A stretch of DNA of 64,000 bases from Nymphaea colorata. Taxonomy: Eukaryota; Streptophyta; Magnoliopsida; Nymphaeales; Nymphaeaceae. The notes under the pieces are model-generated. The model was not told the DNA's origin. It did not search any database and saw nothing but the letters and a program-made list of their open reading frames with translations. Both the position numbers and the translations under genes were made by a program. Of this stretch, positions 59,885 through 64,000 are shown in pieces. How positions within the stretch are numbered: position 1 is the first letter of the stretch; every line of letters starts with the position of its first letter. The DNA lies in NCBI RefSeq assembly GCF_008831285.2, contig NC_045143.1, positions 24,494,302 through 24,558,301 on the forward strand, given 5' to 3'.

Positions 59885-60245
59885 CTTCGTAAACACAAAT
59901 AAACAATGCCACAAGTTGAAGAGAAGATGTGGGTGTCTTTTATATCTTTCTAAAAGCAATTCCATTCTCTCCCCTACTTTGTATGAGTGTATGGCCAGTA
60001 GACTCCGTTGCATCAAATTCAAACAAAATTGGCATTATTATCATATTTGATTTATTAGAAGTTCAAATACTTAGTTTCAAAATTAAGATTTGAACTTAAT
60101 GGAAGACAAGTTTATGTGGATGCAAATTTTAAATTTACAGTCTGGATCTAATTGGATATCTGGCTTTTACTTTAACATGATCGAAGTCGGAATCCAACCT
60201 TTAATTATAAAATGAAATCCAGACCATATTTTGATATGGGAAAGC
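59885..60245 (+). repeat. Copy of the inverted 30.7-31.1 kb segment
   Basis: Aligns with the reverse complement of about 30715-31090 (TTTCTAAAAGCAATTCCATTC, TTTAACATGATC, GACCATATTTTGA). No coding potential. Confidence 0.65.
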
Positions 60246-60315
60246 AGAATTTTTTTTTGTCGCAAGGGCCAAATATAGTTTCAAAATTTTAAGAGGGGCT
60301 GAAATAAAAATTTTC

Positions 60316-60320
<5 letters not shown>

Positions 60321-60358
<38 letters not shown>
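60321..60358. repeat. AT dinucleotide microsatellite
   Basis: About 19 AT units immediately left of the large palindrome. Confidence 0.92.
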
Positions 60359-60362
<4 letters not shown>

Positions 60363-60372
60363 TTTGAATTTT

Positions 60373-60792
60373 CTAAGGTTGTCGATGGATTCAATATCCG
60401 ACAGCAATAGACATGGAAACAAAAAAGAAAAAAACAAGTTGACATCCGATTAAGAAATTGGATGTATTTGGATTTTAAAATTGTCACTAGATCAGATTTG
60501 GATTTGAATTTATATGTAAATGTACAAAATTATAAAAACTTTAAAAATTTATATGTAACTATAAAAAATTTAAATTTAAATTATATTAAATTTGAATTTT
60601 TTACAGTTACATATAAATTTTTAAAGTTTTTATAATTTTATACATTTACATATAAATTCAAATCCAAATCTGATCTAGTGACAATTTTAAAATCCAAATA
60701 CATCCAATTTCTTAATCGGATGTCAACTTGTTTTTTTCTTTTTTGTTTCCATGTCTAATGCTGTCGGATATTGGATCCATCGACAACCTTAG
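60373..60792. repeat. 420-bp near-perfect palindrome (foldback)
   Basis: CTAAGGTTGTCGATGGAT at 60373 and its reverse complement ending at 60792 begin two arms of about 205 bp that align without gaps and with about five mismatches, around a short AT-rich centre near 60582. No target duplication is visible at its ends. A transcript would form a long hairpin. It could be a foldback MITE or a recently formed inverted repeat. Confidence 0.88.
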
Positions 60793-62968
60793 CTCTACCC
60801 TTAACTAGAGATTATTCATCCTCAAAAAAGAAATACCCATCGTTGCTCTTGAAGAGATTCGTCCTTGTTAAAGAATAGGGTGCTTTGAGATAATGAGAAA
60901 AAAGTAAAGATACGTTGCTTGTGCTAGTGGTACAGTATAGCCAAGGGAAAAAATTGTACATTCCTTCTCCTCTAAATTAAAATGATAACCACTTTTAGCT
61001 TTTAAATGCAGTCACCTTAAATACGTTTGGCCTTTCTAAAATTTCTATCAATGTGTACAAGTACTTTTATAAACAAACACTTCTTGACCTTTTTTCATTT
61101 TCTTTTTACCCTAATTTTAAAATTCGTTCCTGAGGACATACATTTCCTTTTTTCTTATATAAAGAATTTCAACAACTCACCGGAATACATAGGAAACTTT
61201 TCGAACACAAACTCATTTGGACAAGGACATGTTGAAAAATATAATATATAACGAAACTATTTTCTCTCTCTTAAACAAATAAATTAATTAAACAAAGTTT
61301 AGGATGATTTAAGTCAACTGCAAGTGTTTATGTGTTTTTTTAATAAAATGTTTATGTGTGACTTCGACTAATTTTATAGAAGCATCTTGAACAGTCTACC
61401 ATAAATTAGATTAAAAAAAAAATTTCGTGAAATAAAAAAAATTAACCTCCCATAAAAATGCCAATAATGTAATACGTCCGTAGTGTTAAGGGTAATTTAC
61501 TTATGTGGAATCCATGAGTAATGGCAAAAGAGGGGGAGAGAAAAGCAGTTGGATGTGAAATAACGCCCTCGTTGCCTTCCCACGTTTAGGTGCAAAAATT
61601 CACTTGAGGCCCATGAACAAACAGATCAGATCCTAGTCAATTAGTTGGACCCGATATTATCTTACAAAATTTTATGTGGTTGTAGGACATATGTGATTGT
61701 AGAAAAAGTGAGGAACATCTAAATTCTAAGACAAAAGTGAATGTTGAGCAAATCCTTTTTATGTTAATAAACATTGTTGTTTTTAGGTTTTGTTTGATAC
61801 CCTCAGATCTCATAATAAAAATTCCAAAAAATAGAAGTTTGGATATGGATTTAAGAAATGACATCCATTCATATTTGGATTGAGATATACATTAAATATT
61901 CGATAAGATTCAGATTCGGATTTGAACATAAATATAAAAACTGGATTTGGATTGTAAAAGTCAGATTTCAGATTCAGACTTGGATATAATTTTTTGTTTT
62001 GTATTTCAATCCGAATATGTGAATATTTGGAAAAATGGATATGATTAAGGGTATATCCGATAGAAATCTGATCCGTTGACATCCCAATCCCACGGGCAGG
62101 ATTTGAATTGAAAATCATTTTTAAAACAGAATGCATGGGTTCTCTTAGGCAGATTCCATGGCAACCGAATGATCTCTTAGAGCGCAACCTTGTGAAGAGT
62201 GCATGCAAAAAACCAATTTTTTAACCTTTTTGCCCTGCTTAGAAGGAACTTAATAGCCACATCCAACTTTTCGTGGAACCACCTTCAATGATGCCATAAA
62301 CACTTATAGAAAGCCTTAGTGGACTAAGTTTAAGATGCCGACCTTGTGTTATAGAAACAAAATTTCACCTTCAACTAGAATTGGAATGAAACTTCCAATT
62401 CTGGTATACCTTTGATCATCTGGAACTTTGATTTTAAAATTGAAAATTATGGGTTTGATAGAGCAAGAACTAAAATTCTGGAATTGGTGTATTAAAATCA
62501 TCGTAACATGTGCCAAGAGAGGAGAAAAAACTTTTAAGATTCTCGACTCATAATCCTACCCATATGATAAAATCATAATTCTGAAATTTTGATTCAAGAA
62601 TGACCCATCAGGTAGGGCCTGCTTCCTTATAAAACAAGTGATGCCAAAAAGCTTTATATGCACATGTTGGTGTGATTTCTTAGAACCTTACAGATTGCAA
62701 ACGATTTAAAATTTTAATACTTCAATATATCCCCCTGGATTAAAAGGAAATCTTTAAATGCATGAGCTATAAATGATTGTGAAGGAATGTATATAGTACT
62801 GGCTAGTGCATCTTCTCAAGAGTTAAGAATACAAGCCCACTTACTTAGAGATTTTAATATTTGCCAATATTAGCCTTAGGTGGAGGACTCAGCAATACAA
62901 TAGGAAGTGAGCATCTCTGCTAACAACCTTACAGGTTTTGGATATGGATCCAACAGATTTGGAACTCT
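60793..62968. other. Non-coding AT-rich sequence
   Basis: No gene, RNA or transposon end is recognised. 61840-62060 is rich in GGATTTGGAT/AATCCGAAT-type text on both strands, seen also at 24770-24960 and 25480-25660. Confidence 0.45.
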
Positions 62969-63025
62969 ATATACACACACATATATATATACATATATAT
63001 GTGTATATATATATATATACATATA

Positions 63026-63064
<39 letters not shown>

Positions 63065-63096
63065 GAATATATATACATATATATATATATGCATAC
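62969..63096. repeat. AT/ATAC low-complexity block
   Basis: Mixed (AT)n and (ATGTAT)n run of about 125 bp. The tyrosine/isoleucine open frames in it on both strands are artefacts of the repeat. Confidence 0.9.
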
Positions 63097-63236
63097 TATG
63101 ACTGTCCATTCTATCATGATGTGACAGTCAAGAAAAATAAAGGAAGAAAAATATTATGTGGATGCATAAAAATTAAATGGTGGTTGGATGGGCTAAGAAC
63201 TAATAGACCAACTGTGTGGTGGGTGAAAGAGAAAAT

Positions 63237-63386
63237 GGAAAACATGGCATAAAAATTTTACAAGTCCTAAATCAAGCACGGGAGGGAAAGAAAAGAGCCG
63301 ACAAAAAGCAAAAAAGATTCATGTTTAACAAAAAAAAAAAAAATTAGTTTCTATCTGTCACCGATTTTTTACACACTAAAACATTT
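63237..63386 (+). repeat. Direct repeat, left copy
   Basis: GGAAAACATGGCATAAAAAT through CTGTCACCGATTTTTTACAC is repeated at 63726-63872 with modest divergence, an offset of about 489 bp. Class unknown. Confidence 0.75.
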
Positions 63387-63725
63387 TAGTAATTGTAAAG
63401 CCTTCACCAAGATGGTCTCTTGGCTGCTTAACCATTGAAGCTTCTAGAAGAAGGCGATCTGTTCCTGTTTATCCGTGAGAAATGTGGTTGCTACTGCATC
63501 ATTTTGTTGAGGAGTAATACTATTTGCACCCACCAGAAGACTTGACATTGGGGAAGTAAAAAAGAACTGGCTTTCTCAGTTTCGGGAGGCATTTCCTGTG
63601 GCCTCTCAAGCTGATGTTCTCAGTGAAACCACACCAACATGACCAAGTCCTATTGACTTCTATCATGTTTGCTGAAAGCAGTTGCAATCTATTGATTTTT
63701 ACAGATTCACTCTACTTTTGCAGAT

Positions 63726-63872
63726 GGAAAACATGACATAAAAAATATACAAGACCTAAATCAAACAAGGGAGAGAAAAAAAGAGCCGACAAAATGCAAA
63801 AGATTCATACTTGACCAAAAAAAAATATAGTTACAATCTGTCACCGATTTTAAACACTGAAACATATCGGAT
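63726..63872 (+). repeat. Direct repeat, right copy
   Basis: Second copy of the 63237-63386 repeat (GGAAAACATGACATAAAAAA, then AGAGCCGACAAAATGCAAAA). The 340 bp between the copies and the remainder to 64000 show no recognisable gene. Confidence 0.75.
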
Positions 63873-64000
63873 AATTGTTACCTTTCCTCCAAGATAACTC
63901 CTGCGGCAGATCAAGTGCAGGACATATGTAAATACTGAAGGCTTCAGCCTATGAAACAGAAAAGGTTCCGTAACATGATATAAGAGCATCTCAACCACTT

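Noticed and set aside
62876-63117. Tyrosine/isoleucine-rich membrane-like peptides
   Set aside because: Translations of an (AT)n/(ATGT)n run, open on both strands alike.

Overview
This is a 64-kb piece of a flowering-plant nuclear genome. The evidence is an intron-containing MSI1-type WD40 gene, two large Ty3/gypsy LTR retrotransposons, broken CC-NBS-LRR resistance-type genes and a fragment of plastid DNA. The MSI1 residues look monocot-like or early-diverging angiosperm, but the sequence does not settle the species. Apart from MSI1, the window is repeats and gene relics.

Layout. (1) 1-2.9 kb: the 5' part of an MSI1/RBAP48-like gene on the minus strand (two exons, rest beyond the left edge) with a GC-rich first exon and short promoter. 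(2) 3.5-5.4 kb: a degenerate tandem array with units near 170 bp, interrupted at 5386 and resumed at 22181, where it runs into a 100-N assembly gap. (3) 5386-22180: element 1, a 16.8-kb Tat/Ogre-like retrotransposon in minus orientation, with 3.7-kb LTRs, a perfect 5-bp target duplication (GTGTG), PBS, PPT, an extra ORF upstream of gag that encodes a plant mobile domain, then gag, protease, RT, two RNase H domains and integrase. (4) 22.5-29.8 kb: copy A of a duplicated segment ending in a truncated CC-NBS pseudogene. (5) 29.8-32.1 kb: spacer with a LINE 3' fragment and dispersed repeats. (6) 32.1-58.6 kb: copy B of the same segment, expanded by a 3-kb insertion and by element 2. (7) 58.6-64 kb: non-coding sequence with a 420-bp near-perfect palindrome, AT-rich microsatellites and direct repeats.

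Element 2 (37044-53327) is an older relative of element 1 with the same order and orientation. It sits in copy B exactly where copy A keeps the uninterrupted site. Its gag is split by about 0.65 kb of plastid DNA carrying the complete first exon of the trans-spliced rps12 gene, the adjoining intron start and the rps12-rpl20 spacer. Both elements are coding-dead in different ways: element 1 has YVDN in place of the RT active site YVDD, and element 2 has lost the integrase catalytic glutamate.

History inferred from nesting and divergence: segment duplication (copies about 95% alike where sampled), then element 2 insertion (LTRs about 94-95% alike where sampled), with element 1 the youngest (LTRs about 98% alike). 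A 0.75-kb hAT-like non-autonomous transposon and one NBS frameshift are present in both duplicate copies and so predate the duplication. All percentages are hand counts over short stretches.
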